Below are positions 47,943-57,247 of a stretch of DNA of 64,000 nt, piece by piece. The notes below the pieces were generated by a model, which saw only the letters and a program-made list of their open reading frames with translations, had not been told where the DNA came from and searched no databases. Where the stretch lies: contig NMRB01002527.1 in assembly GCA_002633025.1 (NCBI GenBank), positions 1 to 64,000 on the forward strand. The letters run 5' to 3'. Numbering within the stretch: position 1 is the first letter of the stretch; each line of letters starts with the position of its first letter. A program made the position numbers and the translations under genes. Source of the stretch: Notospermus geniculatus. Lineage: Eukaryota > Nemertea > Pilidiophora > Heteronemertea > Lineidae.

Positions 47943-50900
47943 CTGAAACGTAGAATGTTTTGAAATAAACATGACTGGATTTTACATAGCGGCAGCGATT
48001 CTTTAAAACAGGCTGTTGGCCAAATAGGCAAATCAAGCACTGGGAAGCCCACAACACCAATTAGCTATGCCTCAGCGGGTGCAAATGATCGTGTTACCAT
48101 CAAGGGCAACCAAGAAGAAATAAAGCAAATGTAACTATAGGGCTGTTTAGACGACAGGCAAAAATCTAAATGGGATTCAAAACTCTTGCACTACCCAATG
48201 GTCCAATGCGGTCGAATCAGGATTTAAAACAGACCACCGATTTTGCTGGTTCCAAACCCACATTGGACCACAGACGACCAGATTAAAATCCTTGTCTAAC
48301 ATGTCTAAACGCACGAGATCCGAATCCGGATTCATCCTACCTGCGCGCATGCACAATGATGTGTTTTTTCTACCTCCACTGACCACACCGCTGTGGAGAG
48401 TTCCACAAAGGTAATTTGAAGTCAGAATGTGACCAGATTAACATGTTGTTTTAAACGCTACCCAAAAACTTGGAACACATCCGGTCCAGAATGTGGTCAA
48501 TCGGATCGAATCTGCATGTGTTTTTTGGCCCTTATAGCACTGTTTGATGCCACATCATCATATGTACCTTTTCACAAGCAGACGGGGCAATTAACGTCAG
48601 GTGATCTTCTGGTGTTATCATATGAATTGCATTCCTGAAATAATCAAAATTACTGAGGACCGAAATCAAATCTAAGTGTGGAGCAGACTTTCACGTTGTT
48701 TCTTACAACACCAGCTACGATATATAATACCTCATTCAGCAGCAAGCATTTACAGCTTGTTTCACACCCTCAAATTTTTAATCATATTTCCTGAATATAC
48801 TAATTCAGGGCCCATGGCTTTCAAACAACCACCAACGTGTAAGCCATATCCAGAAAATTTGATCAAAAATTCAATGAAATTTTCTGAATTATGCCAACTT
48901 CAGGGCCCACAGATTTCAAACAATCATCAACGTGTAAATATTCAGCATATTCAAAACATTTGATCAAAAATTTAATCAGATTTTCTGAATTATGCAAATT
49001 ATGGGCCCGTGGCTTTCAATCACCTATGTGTAAACACATATTCCGCATACCAAGAAAATTTGATCAAAAATTTGATCACTTTGTGAAACAGGCTGAAGCA
49101 AACGACATTCATAATATTTAAAATTTCTGCATGATCAAGAATTTTCTAGAATACCATTTGAAGAAATCTTGCTCATATTCGCTCATTAAAGGAATATTTT
49201 TCAAGCATCTTAATCACGACGTTTAATTCATTCAAGACAAAGTTTATAGAAATCAGAAAACGACGCCATTTAAAGCCAGTAAAACGACTTACGAAACTTG
49301 GTCGGAATCGGACAGAGCTTCAATCCAGACCAGATTCAGGGGGAATACTTCTGTTGAAGAGTACTAAAAGAAACGAAAATGGTATGGAGTACAATGTAGA
49401 AGTCAGCATTGCTCGACAAGTAGGGTCGTATTCAAAAAGGGTGTTTAAGACTTAGACGCGTGTAACTTCGTCAAATGCATGGTGGAAGTGAGTGCATTTA
49501 GTGAAGTTACACGCGTCTAAGTCTTGATCACGCGATGATAACCCTTTTTGAATACGGCCCATAATTTCTGTGTGTTCTGAGACCTAAAGTTTTTTATCCT
49601 TGTTGCATGATTTGGGACCACGTCAGCTTTTGTTAAGGACAAGTTTTCAGTATTAGTGAAAATCCTGACTCACATGTGAATGTACAAAAACATCGCTGAA
49701 GAGGAAGAACCAGTGTGCTGCAAATCGTCCCGCATTGTATAGGGTCAGGGGATTAGTTTTACTCTCCCGGATCAGTCGCCGTCCCTTTCCACGCAACGAC
49801 TCGACCAGTTTCGTCGGACTGGCTTCCCAGAATATTCGTGTGTTCTCGCAGTTGGTGTGTTCGGTTTTGGCGGACTCGATCAGGGCATCCCATAATGCAC
49901 AGGTGTACATCAGGTGTTCGTATTCATCTGTGTCCTGCGGAGATAATGACCAAATAAAAATGTTGACAAGAAGTGTGAAGTCCCCTGGTCCTCTCGCGTT
50001 CAGTCCGTGATAACAAGACCTGGAGGAAGGGGGCTGGGGCATAGGAAGCTGGGACCTTATTCACTAAACCCCCGGAACTTGAATGGTAGGCAAATCCTTT
50101 GCATGCACGGATCCAGGGGGGCGCACCGGGTGCACGTCTCCCATTTTGGCCAGCAAATCTGTAAAATCGACCATGAAATTCTGGAATTGGGCGGAAATTT
50201 CAAAGTTCCTAGTACAGGGCGCCCCCTATTTTTCCAAATCCTGGATCCGCCCCTGCTTTGTCAGGCTGATAGTGAACAATAGGTTTCCCACCAATGGACA
50301 ATAGTTTACGCACTCCTTAAAGGAGCTCGACGTCCAAGTTGTAAACAAACTGGTTTGTTTACAAACAGTGGCCAGCAAACTAGTTTTATTCCTTCGTGAA
50401 GGTGGCAGCACCAGTAGCGCCCCGTGATCGTTAAACTGGTGCCCGGTCCAATGCAACTCACTCACGATATTCACGTCAGTACAAATCACCGACAATAGGT
50501 GGCAGCACCGCAGGCGTCGCGTGGATAGAGAACCAGTGAGCTTGGAGGAATTATACTGACAGTATAATTCCTCCAAGCAGTGAGTGAGTGTTTACAACTT
50601 GGACGTCCAGCTCCTTTAAGTTACGACAGCTTCGTGAATAGGGTCCCTGAAGCCAAAGATAGTGGTCTGCCTTGGCATCTTACGGCAATGCAAAAATTGT
50701 GAAGAGAAATTTTGGTTTCTGTATCTTCCGTGCCCTTAGGATTGGTTCAAAACAGTGGCATCTCCTACTGGAAAAAATTCTAAAGAGAAATGATTTCCAC
50801 CAAGGGTGAAGAATGTTCTCCTTTGAGACACCTAATTTGCAATGCTGTCTAAAACATCATGCCGATGCAGTGTTCTAGCCAGAAATTTTTCCAAACAGGG

Positions 50901-53801
50901 CAGGATGACTGCATTTTCTTATGATTCTAAGGCCCTGGATTTTCAAACAGGGCGGGAGTGAAATTCAAACAGGGTGATCTAATAGAAAATGCATTGCAAG
51001 TTACATTTTTAAACAGGGCGGTAAAATGACCTCTGAATTTTGAACAGGGTGGTACCGCCTTGTAAAACTGGCCTGGCTAGAACGCTGCGATGCTTCACCA
51101 TATTGTGCACAACACACATGCCTCACGTACCTCTTCTGTGTCCATGGAAAATTTCTTCAGCTGTTTCTTGTAGTCTTTGAGCCTGCGTAACGGGATCTGC
51201 ATCAGCCGTCGGAATGTAACCCCGTAGTTCATCTTGTCAACTCGACTCTCCTCCAGGAGCTCGGAGAATACATCTTGAAGTTTCTCCAGAAATGAACTGA
51301 ATATGAAACCATAGTGGTCAGAAGAATTTTGAGAGTGAGCTTTTATATTGTGCAACTGGGGAAAAAAACGAGGATAAGAGGAAGTAATTGCCCAAAATGC
51401 AAGGGAATTTATAAGAATTATTTTATGCCCGGTTAGAATATTGTTGGCGCAAGCAGAACAGCAATTTGTAATAATAAATGTGACCCTCCACAGCAGAACC
51501 AGTCAGGGTTGGACCTACATGTACCAATACCTTTTTTAGCCAGAGTACAGAAAATCCCTATTGTTCACAACAGTGTGTTCAATAGGGATTTTCTTTACTT
51601 TGGCTAAAAAAAGTACCGGTAATGGTAGGTCCAACCCTGCCAGTCGCATGTCGCTCTTAGCTTGGCAGGTTGGGACCAAATGTTTGTCAGTTTCAATATT
51701 GTCTGTCCGTTATGAAATCTGAAATAATCTATTTCTTCCATTCTCTTCTGGTGTCATCTTAGTTCGTTGAGGCTCACCTTCTTATTCTGAGCGACATGCG
51801 ACTGGTTTTGCTGTGGTGGGTCACAAATAAGAATAAATTTATACTAGTTGTTTTACTGCATCAGGTTCTGCAACAGACATGTATATCACCCCCAAATGAA
51901 GGCCTTTACCATGTACATGTATACTACCCTGCCACACCCATTTTCATCGGGCACGTCGGTAACTTACCCCGAGGTTTTTGCTAAGAACTCAAAACAACCC
52001 ATAGCAAGTACATCTCCAAAGCAGCAGGAATATTGGTTAAAAATTTGTATCATTTCCTCAGGGTGTGATATCATATAGATGTTGTAAACAGACAGGTAGC
52101 CTTGAATCACTTGAGTCACTTGAACTATGTTGATGCCAACCTGCAACAGAGAGCGTTGATTACTAAAAATTTCCTGAGCGATGGAGGCAATGGTGAATCC
52201 GTGGAGCTGATGTCATGACATGACACTGTAAAAGACGTGGTGAACCTTCTACTTTCAGTATTGACCTGACGTCGCTTCATCAGCTAATTAACCTTCTACT
52301 TTGTACTTTGTATAATGACATATCTGCCATTTCTATCTAAAATTGAACTTGACCATTCCACTCTTTATACTGCAAGGGCAACAGAAATCTATCAAACTTT
52401 GGACGAATTCAAAATTGCACATATCAAAACCCAGAAAAAAATGGATTAAAATACTGTAACGTACAATGTTCATAACGTTAGCAAAAGCTTCAAACAGACT
52501 TTTTAATGCCTCGCCGCATGTTGAAGAATTCACCGCCGAATATGAATCCGTATTGATGAGTGGCCGTATCACAGATAAGTAAATGTTTTCCAGTTGGTTG
52601 AAGAAGTTTCGTTCACCAGCCGAGAACTCGTGCAATAAAGCTATCAGGCCTGATGTCTTGTCGACGATGCTTGCGCACATCTGTGAACCTGCCGTGATTT
52701 GCTTGACCCAGCCAACCTGCCAGAGAAACGAAAACCAATGTAATTATCGTGGTCAAAGATTTGAAGATAATGGCAAAACAGGGGCATAGCTAGCAAGGGG
52801 CAGGGGTCAGGCCACCCAACAACCTTTGACCAAAATAATATAGGAATTATAGGAGCTTCCAAGCAAATATATAGGAAAATTATAGGAATTGTAAACAAAT
52901 TTTATAGGAAATTTATAGGAATCCAGTGATAGAAAAGGTATCTGACATTGGTTTACCACCCTTGACTTGCCCACCCAAGGCATGTTGGCCACCCTCTTAA
53001 AATTTGTGGGGCATATTTTAGGAACAAATTTTTTTGAAAAGAAGCACCCCTGGACCACGACGTACGGTAACTTAAGTTACCGTACAAAAATGTCGGCGGA
53101 GACAAATTTTTCCGCCACCGGTGAGTAAAATCTTTCGCCGATTTCTCGCTTATTACTGCATGGCAGGACCTGCCGTTTGGAAAGGACAATCTTACACGTA
53201 TAGGCCTTATAGCCTCCAAAAATTACACATAAATTCGCCCTGGTTTCGCTGCAANTTGTTCAATTCTTTCGAATAAATATGGTGAAAATATAGGAAATAT
53301 AGGAGAAAATAACAAATATATAGGAAATATAGGAATATAGGAAATATAGGAGGAGGGTAGGTGAATATATAGGAATTATAGGAAATATAGGAACGTTGGG
53401 TGGCCTGAGGGGTGTATTACATTTTTCCGTCAGGACCGACGCTATATAGCATTATTGGCCCTGGTAAGTACGGAGGAGGCCATCACACGCCACAAAGGTC
53501 AAGGCACCACGGCTTACTCTCCCATGCGACAGACGTGAAGAGCCGGGAATATAATCCCACATGGCCCGGGCTGGATTCGAACCCGGGACCTGCCACTTGT
53601 TAAGCGAACGTGACAACCAATAGGCTATCAGAGTTTTTTTCTGGGGAAGGACCCCAGCCCTGAGCAGTCCAGATGAGCAGTGCGGCCTTCAGAGATGGTA
53701 CACATGATACAAACTTTTCCTTATTTTCAGATGATCGGCCTACCTTTTTCAGCTGGCTTAGCCGCTTTGGCACATATTCGGCTTGAACCACAGATTCTGT
53801 C
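47740..53801 (-). CDS. ALS2: alsin (ALS2), internal part: RCC1 end, DH, PH and first MORN repeat, 8 exons
   Basis: Alsin is a guanine-nucleotide exchange factor for Rab5 (through VPS9) and binds or activates Rac1 (through DH/PH) on endosomes and macropinosomes. Minus-strand exons in transcript order: 53801-53744, 52716-52465, 52140-51968, 51296-51131, 49934-49674, 49363-49293, 48634-48568, 47942-47740. All have GT-AG ends and all phases match. The PH-domain phrase NAGRFAAHWFFLFSDVFVHS is nearly alsin-specific. The 5' part (RCC1 repeats) and the 3' part (more MORN repeats, VPS9) are not found in the window. The missing 3' end coincides with a lone N at 47382. ALS2CL is a less likely alternative because RCC1-type sequence precedes the DH domain. 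Confidence 0.9.
48568..48634 (-). CDS. ALS2 exon g: PH domain end
   Basis: 67 bases after gattatttcag, donor AAAAG|gtacat. One base completes Ser; it then encodes NAIHMITPEDHLTLIAPSAC and EK. This matches the alsin stretch KITTPEEQFTLISSTPQEK. Too short to show as a long open frame; supported by phase on both sides. Confidence 0.86.
49293..49363 (-). CDS. ALS2 exon f: PH domain, short exon
   Basis: 71 bases after ttcttttag, donor TTTC|gtaagt. Encodes YSSTEVFPLNLVWIEALSDS, which continues exon e (HSH|YSST) and matches the alsin stretch STHHVFPLATLWAEPLSEE. No open reading frame of useful length marks it; I found it from homology and phase. Confidence 0.86.
49423..49560. mobile_element. foldback, GGGTCGTATTCAAAAAGG type, copy 1
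   Basis: GGGTCGTATTCAAAAAGG and its inverse end the element. Arms contain TTAAGACTTAGACGCGTGTAA. A close relative is at 59687-59818. Confidence 0.7.
49674..49934 (-). CDS. ALS2 exon e: DH-PH junction and PH strands
   Basis: 261 bases, phase 0 both ends, acceptor tatctccgcag, donor CAT|gtgagt. Encodes DTDEYEHLMYTCALWDALIE, then SLRGKGRRLIRESKTNPLTL and NAGRFAAHWFFLFSDVFVHS. The final part aligns with the alsin PH motif [20 protein letters not shown] almost residue by residue. Confidence 0.93.
50097..50254 (-). repeat. hAT-like fragment with CTGGATCCGCCCCTG end
   Basis: Right end ATCCTGGATCCGCCCCTG reads, inverted, CAGGGGCGGATCCAGGAT, a typical hAT-type terminus. The left end (GGATCCAGGGGGGCGCA) is a partial match, so the copy is degraded. 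Confidence 0.45.
50317..50619. mobile_element. TTAA-bounded MITE, family B copy 1, with inserted palindrome
   Basis: Ends TTAAAGGAGCTCGACGTCCA and inverse. The reverse complement aligns along its length with 57692-57949. The extra 44 bases are a 37-bp palindrome plus a 7-bp duplication (50534-50584). Confidence 0.8.
50541..50577. mobile_element. 37-bp palindromic micro-element, copy 1
   Basis: Perfect 18-base arms (CTTGGAGGAATTATACTG and inverse) around one A. Exact 7-bp direct repeats cagtgag at 50534-50540 and 50578-50584. The sister MITE at 57692 has a single uninterrupted site. Confidence 0.85.
50868..51087. mobile_element. hAT-like MITE with CAGTGTTCTAGCCAG ends
   Basis: Left CAGTGTTCTAGCCAG, right CTGGCTAGAACGCTG. 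The interior repeats AAACAGGGCGG/AAACAGGGTG five or six times. Flank similarity (cgatg) is weak, so target duplication is uncertain. Confidence 0.6.
51131..51296 (-). CDS. ALS2 exon d: DH domain core helix
   Basis: 166 bases after catattcag; one base completes Gly. Encodes SFLEKLQDVFSELLEESRVD and YGVTFRRLMQIPLRRLKDYK. The phrase L-M-x-I-P-L-R-R-L-x-x-Y corresponds to the conserved DH helix with the proline and arginines (in alsin, FFLPIRRLHNY). Ends GAG|gtacgt. Confidence 0.9.
51479..51825. mobile_element. inverted-repeat element, TGTGACCCTCCACAGCA ends, host of nested insertion
   Basis: Left TGTGACCCTCCACAGCAGAA, right inverse TGTGACCCACCACAGCAAAA, and matches extend to CCAGTCGCATGTCGCTC once the inner element at 51504-51639 is removed. 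Lies in an ALS2 intron. Confidence 0.7.
51504..51639. mobile_element. nested hAT-like MITE with 5-bp duplication
   Basis: Ends CAGGGTTGGACCTAC and inverse. Duplication ccagt at 51499-51503 and 51640-51644. Removing it restores the left arm of the host element. 136 bp. Confidence 0.75.
51968..52140 (-). CDS. ALS2 exon c: DH domain
   Basis: 173 bases after gttgcag, ends GG|gtaagt in phase 2. Encodes VTQVIQGYLSVYNIYMISHP and GCFEFLAKTS, matching the alsin stretch that ends in a FQLLAKP-like phrase. Donor agrees well with consensus. Confidence 0.88.
52465..52716 (-). CDS. ALS2 exon b: last RCC1 strand and start of DH domain
   Basis: 252 bases, phase 0 to 0, acceptor tttctctggcag, donor ATT|gtacgt. 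Starts VGWVKQITAGSQMCASIVDK, matching the RCC1 end of alsin, and continues GLIALLHEFSAGERNFFNQL and then YLSVIRPL, the first DH helix. A 600-bp hAT-like element sits in the intron just upstream in the gene (52808-53407). Confidence 0.9.
52808..53407. mobile_element. 600-bp hAT-like element with 6-bp duplication
   Basis: Ends CAGGCCACCCAAC and GTTGGGTGGCCTG. Exact 6-bp repeat aggggt at 52802-52807 and 53408-53413. Both flanks of the interior are built from ATAGGAATTATAGGAAATAT-like units. A lone N lies at 53255. No transposase seen. Confidence 0.7.
53062..53085. repeat. 24-bp perfect palindrome
   Basis: Arms GTACGGTAACTT and AAGTTACCGTAC with no spacer, inside the hAT-like element. Confidence 0.7.
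53414..53640 (-). repeat. tRNA-derived SINE, minus strand
   Basis: On the minus strand an A box TAGCCTATTGG (53627-53617) and B box GGTTCGAATCC (53583-53573) are followed by about 160 bases of unrelated body. It abuts the 52808-53407 element on its other side. Confidence 0.65.
53744..53801 (-). CDS. ALS2 exon a: end of RCC1-like region
   Basis: 58 bases after acceptor catttacag; the first base ends a split codon. Encodes TESVVQAEYVPKRLSQLKK and ends AAAAAG|gtaggc. It lies at the place of the short segment before the last RCC1 strand in alsin. The short exon is supported mainly by phase agreement with exon b. Confidence 0.72.
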
Positions 53802-53908
53802 CTGTAAATGAAACAGGAAAAATGTTGTAGGAACCACAAAACTACAGTATCAACCTAACGCCATCCTGATAGTGATACTGTGCTTTGGAATATACGGAGT
53901 GCTATTCA

Positions 53909-54065
53909 GGGCCTGGTTGCACGAAACTCACGACAGCGCTATCTTGGTGTTAACGCTATCTTCATGTTAGATGACGTAAAAATCCATTGTTCTTTTACGT
54001 CATTTAACATCAAGTTAGCGCTAACACCAAGATAGCGCTGTCGTGAGTTTCGTGCAACCAGGCCC
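53909..54065. mobile_element. 157-bp foldback, GGGCCTGGTTGCACGAA type
   Basis: Arms start GGGCCTGGTTGCACGAAACT and pair for about 70 bases, with TTAGCGCTAACACCAAGAT inside. Almost the whole length can form one hairpin. Confidence 0.75.
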
Positions 54066-54275
54066 AGAAGTGTAAGAGTAGAATTTTCAAGGATAGTTTT
54101 TTGTACAAAGCTGACAGTACACAAGAAACAGTGAAAGTGAATATGACTGCTTCCTTTGGAAGAGCTTGGATGAACACACAGCCCTGAGAAAGTACACATG
54201 GAATTTCTTTAATCCCGACTTCGATGGGGAAATATTTTGTCATTACTTTTCCAACAGATGCAAAATGCTGATATA

Positions 54276-54449
54276 CAGTCAACGTCACCTATAACGTACT
54301 GATTGGGACCAGCAACTTTTGTCCGTTATATGCAAAGTCTGTTATATGCATATGGCCGATGCATTGTAAAACAGGACCGGGATTCCAGTTTCAGTACGTT
54401 ATAGGCAATTGTCCGGTATACGCAAGGCCGTTATATGCGACGTTGACTG
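54276..54449. mobile_element. pogo/mariner-like MITE at TA
   Basis: Ends CAGTCAACGTCACCTATAAC and inverse (CGTTATATGCGACGTTGACTG), flanked by TA at 54274-54275 and 54450-54451. The interior repeats CGTTATATGC. Confidence 0.7.
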
Positions 54450-54599
54450 TACTAATCAGTTTTGGTTGCGGAAAAGAACAACTTCCAAGTACCAGTATTT
54501 TTAAATGGAACAAAGAGGAAGTATTTGATTTAATTATGGACCCTGGAACACGAATGGCGTGTGGACCTGCATTTGGCGTTCCTTCTACATGTAGTTATG

Positions 54600-54718
54600 G
54601 GGTCGTATTTTAGAACGTTCCTTAATGTTGAGGTCGACCTTAAGTCTATTGTAAATCCATCGAAAACAATAGATTTAAGGTGGACCTTAATCGTAAGGAA
54701 CGTTCTAAAATACGGCTC
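54600..54718. mobile_element. foldback, GGTCGTATTTTAGAACG type
   Basis: Arms about 50 bp beginning GGGTCGTATTTTAGAACGTT. End motif shared with 41311, 49423, 58574 and 59687. Confidence 0.65.
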
Positions 54719-55335
54719 ATAGTATCCATAGTGACGAGTTCATCTTTCAATACAAGGGGTGTCGTTTGGATTTTGGTAAATTCAGGAAAAACACAGAAAA
54801 TACAACAGATATCTACCTGTGTCATGCACACAAAGTCAAGCAGATATGAACTCAACAAAATAATCTGTCCATGCCACTGATTTTTGCAGAAAACCAGGAT
54901 ACAAAGCCTAAATTTTGGGTAGGGTGCAAGTAATTCCAAGCCAGCTGCACTCCGACATTGTGTGTCCCAGCAAATAATGGGTCCCAGCAATGTAGCTCAT
55001 AAGGCAAATTGGTGCAATCTTTGAAGTGTGGGGGAAGTGCTGGAAGGTGGCAAGCATTCCAAACAGAGGGTTTGAACTGAGATGTGGTGGGGGACCTTCA
55101 CAGCTTCACATCATTTGATATTTAAAGGGCACAGTATTCCTTCCCTACCCTGCGCTAAACATACCCGCATTAAGGGAGACCTCTATTGACAATGTTGTTA
55201 AACTACCACTTATTAACCTCGCCCCCATGTAGAGTAATTACATGTACTCTCAATCTCATTCCTAGGGTATCCACGTATACATTGTTTTATGATCATACAT
55301 TCTCCAACCCTGGGGTGAAAGGCAAACCTACGGTA

Positions 55336-55714
55336 AAGTCCGGCAACATCTAAGTGCAACCCAATGGAATGCAGAAGTTAAGGCGCCGCTCCACGTGACA
55401 GTTTTCTATCGAACTTGCTGTCCGACAGCAATAACTGACTATCTGACAGCAAACTTTCGACAGAAAACTGTCACGTGGAGCGGCGCCTTTAGGCAATGTA
55501 TTAGTTGGATTTTCCACGGATCTTTAATCACACACAACTCTTGAATAACTGATCAACAATGCGATTAGACTATACAAACAGTAGTGCTGCCCAATAGTGT
55601 GCAAAGGATCATCACCGGTTACGCAGGTCAAACGCATTATTGAAAACCGCAAATTCCTATCTCATTTCCTGACTTCCGCATTCCATTGGGTCGCGCTTAG
55701 ATGTTGCCAGACTT
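55336..55714. mobile_element. TA-target MITE copy 2 (middle level of nest)
   Basis: Same ends as 16547-16770, with TA at 55334-55335 and 55715-55716. Its insertion splits the sequence that reads cagtattgg in the intact family A copy. Longer than copy 1, mainly because of the inner insertion. Confidence 0.8.
55381..55488. mobile_element. PIF/Harbinger-like foldback at TTA (inner level of nest)
   Basis: Ends AGGCGCCGCTCCACGTGACA and inverse. TTA at 55378-55380 and 55489-55491. Copy 1 of the host MITE has a single TTA at the same point (gaagttagg). The 3-bp TWA duplication fits PIF/Harbinger. Confidence 0.75.
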
Positions 55715-55804
55715 TATTGGAGAATGATACAATCAAGCCGGTGGCGCCGGCTGGCGACAAAAAGTGGCAATAATGTGGCCCTTTAAGCTGAACAGGATAT
55801 CACG

Positions 55805-55904
55805 GCCGCATTGTACTCTGTAACACAATGCTGCAATATGTAACACACATGGATGCCGTATTGTACTCTGTAACGCAATGCTGCAATATGTAACACAAAT
55901 GAAT
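55805..55904. repeat. 50-bp tandem duplication
   Basis: GCCGCATTGTACTCTGTAAC and the next 30 bases are repeated once, with a few substitutions. Confidence 0.85.
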
Positions 55905-56400
55905 GCAGAAGGAAACTGGAGCTACAGAACAAGTCATCACCAAAGCAATGAATTTTTCATGTTGCATGCATGGAAATATTCCTCATCTGAAAATCAACAG
56001 AATTGCATCATCCAAGAACAAATGAAAAATAAACAAGCCTGACGGCAATAACGGTTTGCTGGTGTTAGGCCGAGGGGGAATTCAGGCAGATTAATTCCCT
56101 TTGGAACACTGATGTAGCATGCATGACATAATATCCATTAAAGAACAAAATCTTAGGAATTTCCAACTGGTCATCTTCAAGCATTCGCAACGGAACTCAA
56201 TGTGTCCGAACTCATGCTGTGTTAGCTACATGTAATGTACTGAAAATATGTTATGCGGCTGATTTAGTAGAAAGTCACTCACGTTTGGTAGCTTCGAGCC
56301 TGAAGCCTAAATTTGATGCAATATTATTATGCAAGGAGAGAAAAGAGTTTTACTTTCAAACAAACTTTTTATTTGTTTTGTATCAGAAATGTGGTTCCTG

Positions 56401-56628
56401 ACCTGTCTGTCCAGTACTGTACGTTAGTGTGCACCTGTCTGTCCAGTACAGTACATTAGTGTGCACCTGTCTGTCCAGTACAGTACATTAGTGTGCACCT
56501 GTCTGTCCAGTACAGTACGTTAGTGTGTACCTGTCTGTCCAGTACAGTACTTTTGTGTGTACCTGTCTGTCCAGTACAGTACGTTAGTGCCTGGAGGAAT
56601 TATACTGACAATTCCTCCAAGGTTAGTG
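56401..56628. repeat. 32-bp minisatellite, 6 units, interrupted
   Basis: Unit ACCTGTCTGTCCAGTACAGT plus ACRTTAGTGTGC starts at 56401, 56433, 56465, 56497, 56529 and 56561. The sixth unit is split by the palindromic micro-element at 56590-56621. Confidence 0.9.
56590..56621. mobile_element. palindromic micro-element, copy 2 (32 bp)
   Basis: CCTGGAGGAATTATACTGAC then AATTCCTCCAAG: copy 1 with one substitution and a 5-base deletion in the right arm. Exact 7-bp repeats gttagtg at 56583-56589 and 56622-56628. Confidence 0.8.
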
Positions 56629-56807
56629 TGTATCCATGCACTGCATGTAGGCCTCCTGAACTGTATTTTTCAAAATTCTTCACTGTTCGCATTCACGAAT
56701 TTGACACGCACTTGATGGAGTGACACAGGAACCATTACGTGGAAGTAAGTAGGGGTCAAATCATCATAAGGCTCAGAATGACATGTATGATTAAGTCAAT
56801 GACAGTA

Positions 56808-56958
56808 TAAGTAAAGTCGTCTCCCGACCCCAAACGGGGACTTCCTCAGGCACTTTCTAGTAGAAATCCCAGAAGTGATGAGATTTCTACTAGAAAGTGG
56901 CTGAGGAAGACCCCGTTCGGGGTCGAAAAGTTGCGAATATCGGAGACGACTTTACTTA
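56808..56958. mobile_element. foldback, AAGTAAAGTCGTCTC type
   Basis: Arms of about 65 bp; contain GACCCCRAACGGGG and ACTTTCTAGTAGAAATC in inverted copies. Confidence 0.65.
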
Positions 56959-57247
56959 AACTATCATTTTGTGTGTCGTTTTTTGTGCTTCATTTTGGAT
57001 ATATGACGAAGTCAATGACAACATTTGCAGAAACACTGACAAAACTTGCAAAACAAAACACAAGGCTTGTTTTCACAACAACGGTTTTCCTGCAATTGCC
57101 AATCTTTTTCCCCATGTCATGCCTTATGCAACACAAGTGCAGGCAGGTTGGTATAAAAGTGCAGGTTGCAGGTTAATGGTAAGGGTCAGTGTTAGTGCCC
57201 AATGGTGAAGTCAAACGTATTGCAGACACATGTACTACGGTATTGCC

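Larger units (their letters stand above)
55122..55786. mobile_element. TTAA-bounded MITE, family A copy 2 (outer level of nest)
   Basis: Ends TTAAAGGGCACAGTATTCC and GTGGCCCTTTAA. Internal phrases (TTAAGGGAGACCTCTATT, CATTCTCCAACCCTGGGG, GGTGGCGCCGGCTG) match the copy at 42414-42700. Interrupted by 55336-55714. Confidence 0.75.

Noticed and set aside
48177-48386. Minus-strand frame between ALS2 exons g and h
   Set aside because: Lies in the intron, does not match alsin and the exon phases on both sides join without it.
54843-54902. Minus-strand segment WHGQIILLSSYLLDFVCMTQ with AG and GT flanks
   Set aside because: Acceptor tract is weak, phase is wrong for the ALS2 exon at 53801, and no homology is seen.
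56401-56600. Regular 32-bp repeats considered as CRISPR
   Set aside because: Units are head-to-tail without spacers.
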